NCBI GenBank assembly: GCA_944387895.1
Contig: CALXGQ010000008.1
Coordinates: 51,845-115,844, forward strand
Direction of reading: 5' to 3'
Source of the DNA: an uncultured Clostridia bacterium
GTDB lineage: Bacteria; Bacillota; Clostridia; Oscillospirales; QAKW01
Length of the DNA stretch: 64,000 nt
The position numbers and the translations under genes were made by a program. Numbering within the stretch: position 1 is the first letter of the stretch; the number at the start of each line of letters is the position of its first letter. Of the stretch, positions 44,634 to 53,316 are shown one piece after another. A model generated the notes under the pieces. It saw only the letters and a program-made list of their open reading frames with translations, was not told the origin of the DNA and made no database searches.

Positions 44634-45782
44634 TCAATACGTTCCGGCCACGTCCGCCAGTATGGACTGGCCCGTGCCTTTTTTGCCCGACGCTTTCACC
44701 CGCTTCATCAGCTCCTGGTAATAAAGCTGGTCGTCGATGGGCAGGGAAACTGCTTTACCGGTAAAGGCCGAGAGGTGCATGGCGTTGGAGAGCATAAGAC
44801 CATTCAACCCCTCTTCCCCGCCGGCAATCAGCGGCGTCCCTTTCAAAATGCAGGAAGCAAAGGAATTCAGAACGCCGATATGCTGCAAGCCCTGATCCGG
44901 ATAGGTGATGGTTTCATCCGTATACTCCGGCTTTCCGAAAACAGTATCTGCGCGGAAACTGTCCAGCGCCGTTTTAAGGCGGGTAATCTTCAGCTCCTTT
45001 CCCTCGGCTACCATTCTTCCCTTCTCACAGGTGACCTCAAAGCGATTGGTTCCGGGGCAATCTCCGGTGGTTGTGACAAAAAGGCCGGTGGCGCCGCCCG
45101 GATATTCCAGATATGCCGTCACGTCGTCCTCCACCTCGATATCATGCCATTTCCCAAAGTGGAGCTTCGCCTCCACGCGCGCCGGCATCCCGCAGATCCA
45201 CTGCAAAAGATCCAGCTGATGCGGGCATTGATTCAGCAAAACACCGCCGCCCTCGCCGCGCCAGGTGGCGCGCCAGTCTCCGCTGTCGTAGTAGAGCTGA
45301 GCGCGATACCAATCGGTGATGATCCAGGAAACGCGATGCAGCGCACCCAACTCACCGCTCTGCATCAGCTCCCGCATCTTCCGGTACATCGGATTGGTTC
45401 TCTGATTGAACATCATCCCGAAAACCACGCCGCTCTTTTCCGCCGCTTCATTCATCCGGCGCACCTGCGCCGTATAAACGCCGGCCGGTTTTTCGACCAT
45501 AACGTGAATATGGCGGTCAAAACATTTGATTGCCCAGTCCGGATGCTGATAATGAGGAACCGCCACGATGCAGGCGTCCAGCAGGCCGCTCTCCAGCATC
45601 GCATCGGCGCTTTCAAAACAGCGCAGTTCCCCGCTCTTTTCCGCACACCACTGCAAGCGCCCGGGATCGATATCGGCAACGGCGACCAGCTCCAGCTCCG
45701 GGCATTTCCCGTCCAGAATATTTTTTGCATGGGTGGAACCCATATTTCCTACGCCGATGATACCGGTTCTGATTTTCTTCAT
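44634..45782 (-). CDS. Gfo/Idh/MocA-family oxidoreductase, paralog 2
   Basis: 382 residues from the ATG at 45782, which follows AGGAGGGTG. Rossmann motif TGIIGVGNMGSTHAKNI, EKPAGV active-site strand and GGVLLNQCPHQLDLLQW carrying the catalytic His. The same architecture and length as the following gene, with clear but not close identity, suggests an older duplication followed by divergence toward different substrates. It follows two TIM-barrel sugar isomerase-like genes and so may act before or after isomerisation in one pathway. Confidence 0.88.
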   Translation of the reverse strand: MKKIRTGIIGVGNMGSTHAKNILDGKCPELELVAVADIDPGRLQWCAEKSGELRCFESADAMLESGLLDACIVAVPHYQHPDWAIKCFDRHIHVMVEKPAGVYTAQVRRMNEAAEKSGVVFGMMFNQRTNPMYRKMRELMQSGELGALHRVSWIITDWYRAQLYYDSGDWRATWRGEGGGVLLNQCPHQLDLLQWICGMPARVEAKLHFGKWHDIEVEDDVTAYLEYPGGATGLFVTTTGDCPGTNRFEVTCEKGRMVAEGKELKITRLKTALDSFRADTVFGKPEYTDETITYPDQGLQHIGVLNSFASCILKGTPLIAGGEEGLNGLMLSNAMHLSAFTGKAVSLPIDDQLYYQELMKRVKASGKKGTGQSILADVAGTY

Positions 45783-45795
45783 TGTCAGCACCCTC

Positions 45796-46560
45796 CTAAT
45801 ATCCAAGTTTCTTCAAATAAGCGTAGCTCCGCGCAAGGCAGGCAAAGGGATCTTCGCCGCCGCACTCGTCCTGCTCAACAAAGGCGTATTGCGTACCTGC
45901 TTTTTCAAATGCGGCGGTGATCGCCGGGAAATTCATGTTGCCATCGCCAATCGCCGCCATCACCGGCTTTGCGTTCCCGGCTTCAACGGCCTGATCTTTC
46001 AAATGAACGCAGTACAACCGTCCCCGCAGTTTTTCGATCCATTGGTAAAGATCCGCCCCGCCCTGCTGAACCCAGTATGTATCCAAAATCACGCCGAACC
46101 AGTCGGGATCCGTTTGTTCCAGCAGCAAATCAAAGATCCGGCGGCCGTTCAGCTTTGCAAATTCAAAGGCGTGGTTATGATACCCGAACCACAGACCGGC
46201 CTTCCTGATTTTTTTCGCCGGTTCCCGAATCGCCTGCAAAAAAGCGTCCAGCCCGGCCGGATCCTTCCGGGCAAAGGGTGGCATGCTGCCGAGCCCGATA
46301 TAACCGCAGCCAAGGATTCGGTGCTCTTCGATCAGTTGTTCGGTATCGCCAATGATCCGATCGTAGGGACTATGAGTGACGGCGATCTCCATTTCCAGAA
46401 GGTCGCAGGCCTGCCGGAGCTGCTTCGGATCCATCGGCCCGCAGCCGGAATACTGCACGCAGCGATATCCGATATCCGACAGCTTTTTCAGAGAAGCCAC
46501 CGTTTCCTCCGGCGTTTGGCAAAACGCTCTGACAGTATACATTTGTGCTCCGATTTTCAT
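45796..46560 (-). CDS. Sugar phosphate isomerase/epimerase (xylose isomerase-like TIM barrel)
   Basis: 254-residue AP-endonuclease-2-type barrel. The N-terminal strand is KIGAQMYTVRAFC; LWFGYHNHAFEF supplies a metal His, VILDTYWVQQGG a metal Asp and YAFVEQDECGG a metal Glu, the usual divalent metal set. Relatives isomerise keto-sugars or inositol derivatives. GCAGGAGGTACGTC is the ribosome site. The start overlaps the gene upstream by four bases. With the oxidoreductases this resembles myo-inositol or keto-sugar catabolic clusters, though no iol kinase or dehydratase is present. Confidence 0.87.
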   Translation of the reverse strand: MKIGAQMYTVRAFCQTPEETVASLKKLSDIGYRCVQYSGCGPMDPKQLRQACDLLEMEIAVTHSPYDRIIGDTEQLIEEHRILGCGYIGLGSMPPFARKDPAGLDAFLQAIREPAKKIRKAGLWFGYHNHAFEFAKLNGRRIFDLLLEQTDPDWFGVILDTYWVQQGGADLYQWIEKLRGRLYCVHLKDQAVEAGNAKPVMAAIGDGNMNFPAITAAFEKAGTQYAFVEQDECGGEDPFACLARSYAYLKKLGY

Positions 46561-47402
46561 GACGTACCTCCTGCTTCCAGTAATTTTCTCAAAGCGGCGG
46601 CGGCCGCGTCAAAGGCTTCGTCGCCGTTTTTAAATAAAATCTGCGTTTGGGTTCTTTGCTCCTTTTCCAGTTTTTCAAGACCGATAAATTTCGTCAGATG
46701 CGGTTCCAGGGTAACGACCTTTCCGCCCTGGTTTGCGTAGCGCGCCAGAAGCTCCTGCAAATCTCCCGCTCCGGTTCCCGGCAGCAGGACGTTCCCCGCT
46801 TTGTCGCAGTCTTTAATGTGGAGATATTCCACAAAGGAAGAGAGCTGCTCCCAGGCCGGCAGCACCGCCTCCCCGCACTGCAGAAAATTAGCCGGATCAA
46901 ATACCGCACGGAGCTTGGGAAGCGCCTCGCAGAGCTTTCTGCATCTTTCCGCCGTATCGCCGTAGATCCCCTTTTCATTTTCGTGGCACAACAGGATGCC
47001 GCGCCCCTCAGCCGCCTCCAGAAAACGCTCCATCCGCGTACAAATCAAATCAAAGCAGGCGGAGCTATCGTCGGTTTCATAAAAGCTGAACAGCCGACAC
47101 CGCCGTGTTCCTAATATTTCCGCCAGATCAAGCTGATGGAGAAAAGCGTCATAATGGGCGGAAAAATCGTCGCGGAGGGAGATCTTTCCGGTGGGAGAAC
47201 CCAGCGACCAGACGCCGATCCCCTCTTCCTCCAGCCTCCGGCGCAGCCCTTTGGCCTCCTCGGCCGTCAACTCCGCAATGTTCTTATCGCCCACAAAACG
47301 AATTTCCAGCAATCCGATCCCGTTCCGGCGCAGCGCCGCGATCTGTCCCTCGGGAGAACGGGAGGCCTCGTCGGCAAAGGCCGCCATCGTTAAATGCAAC
47401 AT
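46557..47402 (-). CDS. Sugar phosphate isomerase/epimerase, second TIM barrel
   Basis: 281-residue member of the same superfamily as its neighbour but only distantly related. Metal-ligand strands can be seen in ILLCHENEKGIYG, LRAVFDPANFLQCGE and FVEYLHIKDCD; VVTLEPHL may hold the last Glu. It is the first gene of the four-gene minus-strand operon, preceded by GGAGGTGT and a good promoter. The order isomerase-isomerase-oxidoreductase-oxidoreductase suggests two parallel or successive two-step conversions of a sugar. Confidence 0.84.
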   Translation of the reverse strand: MLHLTMAAFADEASRSPEGQIAALRRNGIGLLEIRFVGDKNIAELTAEEAKGLRRRLEEEGIGVWSLGSPTGKISLRDDFSAHYDAFLHQLDLAEILGTRRCRLFSFYETDDSSACFDLICTRMERFLEAAEGRGILLCHENEKGIYGDTAERCRKLCEALPKLRAVFDPANFLQCGEAVLPAWEQLSSFVEYLHIKDCDKAGNVLLPGTGAGDLQELLARYANQGGKVVTLEPHLTKFIGLEKLEKEQRTQTQILFKNGDEAFDAAAAALRKLLEAGGTS

Positions 47403-47420
47403 TTTTACACCTCCAGCTCT

Positions 47421-47449
47421 ATTATAAACGTTTTATTTTTACAATTCAA
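47421..47449 (-). promoter_or_regulatory. Promoter of the isomerase/oxidoreductase operon
   Basis: Minus strand TTGAAT (47449-47444), 17-base spacer, TATAAT (47426-47421), close to the GGAGGTGT ribosome site. Confidence 0.78.
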
Positions 47450-47485
47450 TTGCATTAGAATACAATATTTATTGAAAATATAAAC

Positions 47486-48316
47486 TTATCTTCTGCCGGG
47501 TTTGAACCGAGCCGGATTTTCCTTCATTTCACGCTTAAAGACCGTGCTGAAATAGCTCTGGTTGGCAAATCCAAGCAGATCCGCCACTTCTGTTACGGTA
47601 TGTCCTTTGGTCAGCAGCCTGACCGCCTCTTCCATCTTCAGATGGAGGTAATATTTATGAATGCCCATGGAATTATAGTGGGAAAAAATCTTTTTCATGG
47701 AGGAAGCGCTGAGCCCGCATTCCCGCCCCAGCTCATGGATCGAAAGGTTGCCGCCGATATTGTTCTTCAAGGTTCGGATGATCCGCTCATAGTGCAGCGC
47801 ATTTTCACTATGATTGAATCCCAGGGGAAGTCCTTCATCGGCCAGAGTCAGCAGGCAGCTTTCAAATAGATTGGTCACCCGCTGAAATTCACGGGGTCGC
47901 TTCTCCAGATAACGAAGATATCCGGTCAGCTTCTTCGGGCATCCACTTTCGCCGATCATACGGTTCAGCAGCCGCCATTGTTCCTGGAGAGCAAATCCGC
48001 AGCTATACGCGCCGTCCAGCTGATCCAGAACCTCCCCTTCTGCGTCAAAGGAAATGGTCAGAACATGCGCGAAGGTTTTCTTCTCCGCCCAAAGCTTATG
48101 ATAGACATGAGGCCGATGGACGATCATATCGCCGGGATTCAGGCGATACACCTTGTCGTCCGCGCTGACGCCGGCCGCACCGTCAAGACAAAAGCTTACT
48201 TCCCAAAAGGGATGATGTTCTCCTTCAAAATAATATTCTTCCGGATAAAGATATGAAAAGAAGCTGTAAAAACCGCTTGTGATCAGCGGCCGTGCTACCG
48301 GGTAAAACAAAATCAT
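47486..48316 (-). CDS. AraC-family transcriptional regulator 1
   Basis: About 276 residues. The N-terminal half is a cupin-like sugar-sensing domain (HHPFWEVSFCLDG, NPGDMIVHRPHVYH). The C-terminal about 100 residues hold two helix-turn-helix units (LSIHELGRECGLSASSMKKIF and VTEVADLLGFANQSYFSTVFK, the latter followed by PARFKPG). The ATG at 48316 has a weak GGTGGTG site; the frame is open further up but would enter the divergent promoter. It lies between the isomerase operon and the GH109-like gene, both likely targets (inference). Confidence 0.88.
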   Translation of the reverse strand: MILFYPVARPLITSGFYSFFSYLYPEEYYFEGEHHPFWEVSFCLDGAAGVSADDKVYRLNPGDMIVHRPHVYHKLWAEKKTFAHVLTISFDAEGEVLDQLDGAYSCGFALQEQWRLLNRMIGESGCPKKLTGYLRYLEKRPREFQRVTNLFESCLLTLADEGLPLGFNHSENALHYERIIRTLKNNIGGNLSIHELGRECGLSASSMKKIFSHYNSMGIHKYYLHLKMEEAVRLLTKGHTVTEVADLLGFANQSYFSTVFKREMKENPARFKPGRR

Positions 48317-48353
48317 CACCACCAAAATCAAATATATTGTACCGAAAAACAGA

Positions 48354-48382
48354 TTGATATTTAAAAAAGAATCTATTATAAT
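48354..48382 (+). promoter_or_regulatory. Promoter of the GH109-like gene
   Basis: TTGATA (48354-48359), 17-base spacer, TATAAT (48377-48382), in the divergent gap with the AraC gene. A strong AAAGGAGGAAATC site precedes the ATG at 48424. Confidence 0.82.
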
Positions 48383-48423
48383 CAAGTATACAAAAGGGCA
48401 GATGAAAAGTAAAGGAGGAAATC

Positions 48424-49653
48424 ATGAAAAAATTACGAATCGGGATTGTTGGCGTCGGAAGCCGCGGCAAAGGTATGGCCAAATCCATCGTCAAGCACCT
48501 TCCCCAGGCGGAAATCACGGCGATTTGTGATAATTACCCGCCGTTCCTGGAGCGGGCGGAGGCGGAACTGAAGGAGCTGGGATGCAGCCCTGCGTTTTTC
48601 GAGGACTACCACGATCTTCTGGATCCGCAGCGGATCGATGCCGTTCTGATCATTTCTTCCTGGGAAACCCATGTTCCCATCGCGATCGAAGCATTAAAGC
48701 GCGGGATTCCGTGCGGCATGGAGGTGTGCGGCGCCTATGATATTCAGCAATGCTGGGATCTCGTCCATACATGGGAGTGCACCGGAACGCCGTTCATGTT
48801 CCTTGAAAACTGCTGCTACGGGCAGGTGGAGCTGGCGCTGCTCCGGGCGGTGCGCGAAGGCGTTTTCGGGGAAGTGGTGCATTGCGACGGCTGCTATGCC
48901 CATGACCTGCGGGAAGAAGTAATCGGCGGCAAGCTGGGTCATCATTACAGATACGACAATTATCTCCGGCGAAACTGCGAAAACTACCCGACCCACGAAA
49001 TCGGCCCCATTGCCAAGCTGCTGAACATCAACCGCGGCAACCGGTTTATCACCTTAAATTCCGTCGCTTCCAAATCGGCCGGCCTTCACGCATACATCCG
49101 GCAGCATCATCCCGACCATTCGGAACTGATGAACGCGCGGTTCAATCAGGGCGACATCGTAACAACCATCCTCAAATGCGCCAACGGCGAAACCGTCACC
49201 ATGACGCTGGACACGACGCTTCCCCGCTACTATTCCCGCGGCCTTGCCGTACACGGGACCCGGGCGCTGTATGATGAAAAAAATCACTCCTTCGTCCTGG
49301 ACGGGCAGTATTCCGAAAAGGAGCTTTGGACCTGGCGCCCGAACTGGAACAATGCAGAAAGCTTTGTTGAAACCTATCAGCACCCTATATGGCAGGACTA
49401 CCTGAACCGGGGCATTGTAGGCGGCCACGGCGGAATGGACACGCTGGTATACGGAGCCTTTTTCGACTGCATCCTCGAAGGGCACGATATTCCCATCGAC
49501 GTCTATGACGCCGCCACCTGGATGGCGATCACCGCCCTCAGCGAACAATCCATCGCCATGAACGGCGCGCCGGTTTCCTTCCCGGATTTCACCTGCGGCG
49601 GCTGGAAGGAAGCAGCTCCCGCCCGCAATCCGGGCCCTTTCCATCTGGACTGA
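48424..49653 (+). CDS. Gfo/Idh/MocA oxidoreductase, GH109-like glycosidase
   Basis: 409 residues. The Rossmann motif is KLRIGIVGVGSRGKGMA. The stretch YPTHEIGPIAKLLNINRGNRF closely matches glycoside hydrolase family 109 (NAD-dependent alpha-N-acetylgalactosaminidases), as do HDLREEVIGG and YDNYLRRNCENYP upstream. No signal peptide is seen, so it would act on imported material in the cytosol. nagB and a hexose mutase nearby fit use of N-acetylhexosamines. A plain dehydrogenase role remains possible. It has its own promoter and terminator. Confidence 0.82.
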   Translation: MKKLRIGIVGVGSRGKGMAKSIVKHLPQAEITAICDNYPPFLERAEAELKELGCSPAFFEDYHDLLDPQRIDAVLIISSWETHVPIAIEALKRGIPCGMEVCGAYDIQQCWDLVHTWECTGTPFMFLENCCYGQVELALLRAVREGVFGEVVHCDGCYAHDLREEVIGGKLGHHYRYDNYLRRNCENYPTHEIGPIAKLLNINRGNRFITLNSVASKSAGLHAYIRQHHPDHSELMNARFNQGDIVTTILKCANGETVTMTLDTTLPRYYSRGLAVHGTRALYDEKNHSFVLDGQYSEKELWTWRPNWNNAESFVETYQHPIWQDYLNRGIVGGHGGMDTLVYGAFFDCILEGHDIPIDVYDAATWMAITALSEQSIAMNGAPVSFPDFTCGGWKEAAPARNPGPFHLD

Positions 49654-49677
49654 ACATCTTTTGAGTCCCGACAAAAG

Positions 49678-49711
49678 AAAGCGGGCCGATCCATCGGATC
49701 GGCCCGCTTTC
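49678..49711. terminator. Terminator after the GH109-like gene
   Basis: A perfect 15-pair stem (49678-49692 with 49696-49710), very GC rich, with a three-base loop. Only three T follow directly and four more after CGGGC. Confidence 0.8.
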
Positions 49712-49844
49712 GGGCTTTTATAACGTGATGCCAGAAGTTGCTGCGCTGTTTTTCGGTACGCAGGAACGCCCGGCCAAAAGAAGGAAGCGCCCCCTCTTCC
49801 TGCCGCGCCCTGCTCACCCGCGAAGAGCAGTCACTCCAGGCTTT

Positions 49845-51257
49845 TTAAAGATGCAGCAGATTTTTCCATGCGTCAATATAGCTCTGGGCCTGTTCAGCCG
49901 ATTTTCCTTCCGCAAAGATCCGCAGAAGCGGCTCGGTGCCGCTGAAGCGGCAGATCACAAAGGAATTATCGCTGAAATAGACCTTGCATCCGTCTTCATA
50001 GCTGACCATCGTAACAGTATGTCCCGGGAAATCAGGCAAAAGACGATCCTGCATGATTTTCTGCACCATCTCGTCCTTTTGCTCCGCCGCAAAGGAAAGA
50101 TTGCACTCCACCATCTCGAATTTTCCGTATTTTTCCTCCAGCTCGGCAAAAAGCACGCTGGGCGCCTTCCCCGTTTTGGAGATCATTTCCGCAAAAAGGG
50201 AGGCTGCGTAAACGGAATCCTTGCCGTGGATATGGCCGCGAACCGTCAGGCCGCCGGAGGATTCCCCGCCCAAAACAGCGTCCACCTCATCGATTTTCGA
50301 CGATATGTATTTGAACCCGACCGGAACCTCAAAGCATTGTTCGCCCAAAGATTCAGCAACGACATCCAGCATATGCGTGGTTGCAAGATTGCGGACAACA
50401 GGACCCTTCCAGCCCTTATATTCATGCAGATAGTAATAAAGAAGAACCAGAATCTGATTGGCGTTGATATACGCGCCGTTATAGTCGATAATCCCCAGCC
50501 GGTCGCCGTCGCCATCGACGCCGATGCCAAGATCATAACCGCCGTCCACCACCTTCTGCGCCAGATCCCGCAGGGTGTTCTGGGTCGGTGCGGGCATCAT
50601 CCCGCCAAAATAAGCGTCTTTGTTGTTATTGATAATATCCAGCGTGCAGCGCGCCGTATAGAAAATCGTCATCAGCGGATAGGTGGCGCTGCCGTGCATG
50701 GGGTCAAAGAGAATGCGGAGCCCGCGGCTGCGGATCGCCTCCATATCCAGCACGCCAATGATATCGTCCAGAAAATCATTGAAAGGATTTTCCCAATAGG
50801 AGATCAGGCCGCGCTCCAGCCCCTCCTCAAAGGGCACCGATTTGGGCGCGTCAACAGCGGCGATCAGCTTTTCCAGCTTGTCCGTCGTATCGACGTCGGC
50901 GTCCCGGCCTTCCTCCACGATCAGTTTGATCCCGTTATAGATCGGCGGGTTATGAGAAGCGGTCACCTCGATGCCGAAATGAAGGTTCTGATTCTTTACC
51001 GTGTGCATAACAAGCGGAGTGGGAGCACTGCGGTGCAGAAAAATTGCATGGATCCCGTTTCCTGCCAAAACCTCAGCCAACCAGCGGGCAGATTCCAGCG
51101 ACAAAAAGCGCCGGTCGTACCCGATGATAACCGGCCGGTCGGCCTTTCCTTCCTGCTGGATCAGGTCGCAGATCCCCTGCCCAACCAGGCAGACATTGCT
51201 TTTGATAAAATCCGATCCGATCATGGCGCGCCAGCCGCCGGTTCCAAAATGTATCAT
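49845..51257 (-). CDS. Phosphoglucomutase/phosphomannomutase family protein
   Basis: 470-residue alpha-D-phosphohexomutase. The active-site phosphoserine loop is VTASHNPP, the metal loop GVDGDGDRLGI, the sugar-binding loop GGESSGGLT, and the phosphate-binding loop near the C terminus CRFSGTEPLLRIF. The N terminus IHFGTGGWRAMIG is typical of the archaeal/clostridial subgroup. AAGGAG lies upstream of the ATG, 28 bases after nagB, so both are co-transcribed. Substrate (glucose-, mannose- or N-acetylhexosamine phosphate) is not fixed; the nagB link favours an amino-sugar phosphate. Confidence 0.93.
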   Translation of the reverse strand: MIHFGTGGWRAMIGSDFIKSNVCLVGQGICDLIQQEGKADRPVIIGYDRRFLSLESARWLAEVLAGNGIHAIFLHRSAPTPLVMHTVKNQNLHFGIEVTASHNPPIYNGIKLIVEEGRDADVDTTDKLEKLIAAVDAPKSVPFEEGLERGLISYWENPFNDFLDDIIGVLDMEAIRSRGLRILFDPMHGSATYPLMTIFYTARCTLDIINNNKDAYFGGMMPAPTQNTLRDLAQKVVDGGYDLGIGVDGDGDRLGIIDYNGAYINANQILVLLYYYLHEYKGWKGPVVRNLATTHMLDVVAESLGEQCFEVPVGFKYISSKIDEVDAVLGGESSGGLTVRGHIHGKDSVYAASLFAEMISKTGKAPSVLFAELEEKYGKFEMVECNLSFAAEQKDEMVQKIMQDRLLPDFPGHTVTMVSYEDGCKVYFSDNSFVICRFSGTEPLLRIFAEGKSAEQAQSYIDAWKNLLHL

Positions 51258-51285
51258 CGATGTTTCTCCTTTCCGTTTTCAGAAT

Positions 51286-51987
51286 TTATTCATTAAAGCT
51301 GCACACAACCGTCACATCCGGGTGAAGCTGCAGCAAAGACGCCGGAAGATGGGGCGTAACCGGCCCGTTCAAGGCTTTGTTCAGCGTTTCTTCCTTTGCC
51401 TTTCCGTGGACGATCAACAGGATCTTACGGGCGCAAATAATCTGCTTCAGCCCCATGCTCAGCGCCTGCCTGGGAACCTCGCTTTCGCTGTTGAAAAAGC
51501 GGGCGTTCGCCGCGATGGTCGAATCCGCCAGCGTGACCAGATGGGTGCCTACAGGGAAGGAATCACCGGGTTCGTTGAACCCGATATGACCATTGAGCCC
51601 CATGCCCAGAACCTGAAGGTCGATCCCGCCCAGCTCTTCGATCCTGCGGTCGTATTCCGCGCATTCCTTTTCAGGATCCGCCGCCAGCCCGTTGGGAACA
51701 TAGGTACGCTCCTTATGGATATTGACGCGATCAAACAAATGCTGATTCATAAAGTAACGGTAGCTTTGCTCATTCTCGGGAGCAAGGCCGTAATACTCAT
51801 CCAGATTCACCGTTGTGATTGCGGAGAAATCAAGTTCCATCCTTACCAGCTCGTCGTACATCCCCACCGGCGAAGACCCGGTTGCCAGCCCGAGAACCGA
51901 ATCCGGCTTTCTGCGGATCTGCTCTGCAACGATCTCGGCTGCCCGCCGGCTGGTTTCCTCATAGTTTTCCGTTTTGATCACACGCAT
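51286..51987 (-). CDS. nagB: Glucosamine-6-phosphate deaminase
   Basis: Converts glucosamine-6-phosphate to fructose-6-phosphate and ammonia. 233 residues. LGLATGSSPVGMYDEL is the phosphate loop and TTVNLDEYYGL the conserved Asp/Glu strand. LGMGLNGHIGFNEPG is the family signature with its catalytic His. The ATG at 51987 is preferred over a TTG two codons upstream. It releases ammonium that could feed the glutamine synthetases. No nagA deacetylase is in the window, so one must exist elsewhere if N-acetylated sugars are used. Confidence 0.95.
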   Translation of the reverse strand: MRVIKTENYEETSRRAAEIVAEQIRRKPDSVLGLATGSSPVGMYDELVRMELDFSAITTVNLDEYYGLAPENEQSYRYFMNQHLFDRVNIHKERTYVPNGLAADPEKECAEYDRRIEELGGIDLQVLGMGLNGHIGFNEPGDSFPVGTHLVTLADSTIAANARFFNSESEVPRQALSMGLKQIICARKILLIVHGKAKEETLNKALNGPVTPHLPASLLQLHPDVTVVCSFNE

Positions 51988-52021
51988 TTTCAAGCACCGT
52001 CCTCTTTACTTTCTCATCCTA

Positions 52022-52050
52022 ATTGTATCACCCGCTCCTATGATCCGCAA
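52022..52050 (-). promoter_or_regulatory. Possible promoter of nagB
   Basis: Minus strand TTGCGG (52050-52045), 17-base spacer, TACAAT (52027-52022). The weak -35 suggests dependence on an activator such as the divergent AraC protein. Confidence 0.55.
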
Positions 52051-52087
52051 CGTAAAATACGATTTAAATTTTATACTTTTGGTTCTA

Positions 52088-52116
52088 TTGAAATTTTATA
52101 AAAACTGTGATATCAT
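52088..52116 (+). promoter_or_regulatory. Promoter of AraC regulator 2
   Basis: TTGAAA (52088-52093), 17-base spacer, TATCAT (52111-52116), followed by AAAAGGGGGGG and the TTG start at 52142. Confidence 0.7.
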
Positions 52117-52141
52117 AAATGTTGAAAAGGGGGGGCGCATT

Positions 52142-53023
52142 TTGGAATATGTCAAAACAGTTATGAATAAGGTTCTGAATATCACCGACATCGTTTCCGT
52201 CCACTATTTCGAATACGCCAAGGATTTTACATATTCGGGCGAGTTTCACGACTTCTGGGAGCTGGTATATGCCGATAAGGAAGAGCTGGTGATCACCGCC
52301 GGCGCCCATGAGCTGATCCTGGCGACCGGCCAGCTTTATCTGCACCGCCCCATGGAATTTCACAATCTGCGCTGCAGCGGCGGAAAAGCCGCCAATTCCG
52401 TTATCGTTTCCTTTTCCTCCTCCTGCCCGCAGTTGTTTTCCATTGCGGGAAAAGCCATCACCTGTCCGCAGAAATGCAAAAAATTCCTTGCGATGATCAT
52501 CGCGGAGGCGAAAACCGCCTTTTCCTCTCCCCTCGGTGAGCTCTATACGCCCCAGCTGATCCGCCGCGAGAGCCAGACCTTCGGCGCAGAACAGATGATC
52601 CAGCTCCATCTGGAGGAATTGCTGATCCGGTTGATTCGGGAGTTCGGCGCCTCCGCCCACCCCGACGAAATCGATGCGCCGGACGATCTTGATAACAGCA
52701 GACTTGCCGCCGTTTGTAAATTTCTGGAAGCAAACGTGGAAAAGAAAATCACCTTTAATGAGCTCTGCCTTCATTTTTCCATCAGTGAATCCTCCCTGAA
52801 AAAAATGTTCCGCGAAGGCATCGGCAGCGGCGCCATGGACTACTACAACCGATGCAAAATCGACCGTGCCAAACAGATGATCCGTGAAAAGGATAAAAAC
52901 TTTACAGAGATCGCCGATCGGCTTGGCTATAACTCCGTCCAGTATTTTTCCCGGCATTTCAAGCAGTCCACCGGCATGACGCCGTCGCAATATGCGGCCT
53001 CCATTGAAAACATGCTGCAATAA
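52142..53023 (+). CDS. AraC-family transcriptional regulator 2
   Basis: 293 residues from a TTG at 52142 that follows AAGGGGGGG at six bases. The longer open frame overlaps the nagB promoter and start and is not used; an ATG at 52163 has no ribosome site. The N-terminal cupin domain shows HDFWELVYADKEE and HRPMEFH. The C-terminal double HTH is ITFNELCLHFSISESSLKKM plus FTEIADRLGYNSVQYFSRHFK followed by GMTPSQY. It diverges from nagB-pgm and probably controls it (inference). Relation to AraC regulator 1 is only at the family level. Confidence 0.88.
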   Translation: MEYVKTVMNKVLNITDIVSVHYFEYAKDFTYSGEFHDFWELVYADKEELVITAGAHELILATGQLYLHRPMEFHNLRCSGGKAANSVIVSFSSSCPQLFSIAGKAITCPQKCKKFLAMIIAEAKTAFSSPLGELYTPQLIRRESQTFGAEQMIQLHLEELLIRLIREFGASAHPDEIDAPDDLDNSRLAAVCKFLEANVEKKITFNELCLHFSISESSLKKMFREGIGSGAMDYYNRCKIDRAKQMIREKDKNFTEIADRLGYNSVQYFSRHFKQSTGMTPSQYAASIENMLQ

Positions 53024-53053
53024 AAAAGAAACCCCCGAATGATCGGAGGTTTC
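53022..53053 (-). terminator. Terminator of the Cys-rich peptide gene
   Basis: Minus strand GAAACCTCCGA pairs with TCGGGGGTTTC around ATCA/ATGA, followed by six T (53027-53022). It overlaps the stop codon of the convergent AraC gene. It supports transcription of the small minus-strand gene. Confidence 0.82.
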
Positions 53054-53069
53054 CGCGGGATACAAGCCG

Positions 53070-53195
53070 TTATCTTTTTCCACAACCGCCGCATCCGGAC
53101 GAGCATCGTTTTTGCCCGCCGCCATCTGAGCAGCAGTCGCCCAGAAACAGCGCAATAACAACAGCTGCAAGGATCGTCATCAAGCAGTCAGACAT
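53070..53195 (-). CDS. 41-residue Cys-rich membrane peptide
   Basis: A short frame with unusually good signals: GAGGTGATA two bases before the ATG (53195-53193) and a terminator 17 bases after the TAA (53072-53070). The product has a hydrophobic stretch LMTILAAVVIALFLG (about 5-19) and a C-terminal tail with six Cys arranged CC...C...C..C in a Gly/Ser-rich setting ending GCGGCGKR; a seventh Cys lies at position 4. It resembles in layout, not in proven homology, the small FeoB-associated Cys-rich membrane proteins. A metal-binding or redox role is possible. No feo genes are nearby. Confidence 0.65.
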   Translation of the reverse strand: MSDCLMTILAAVVIALFLGDCCSDGGGQKRCSSGCGGCGKR

Positions 53196-53316
53196 ATTAT
53201 CACCTCAGTATATCATATGCTCCGGTCAGCCGGAATTGAAGAATAATTTATTTACAGCCATATATAACGATCGGCATCTTTTGGATTTCAGCCATCGTTT
53301 TGTGATTTTTATTGTT

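Noticed and set aside
51974..52141. Longer N terminus for AraC regulator 2 starting at 51974
   Set aside because: It would overlap the nagB start and promoter and cross this gene's own promoter, and it has no ribosome site.
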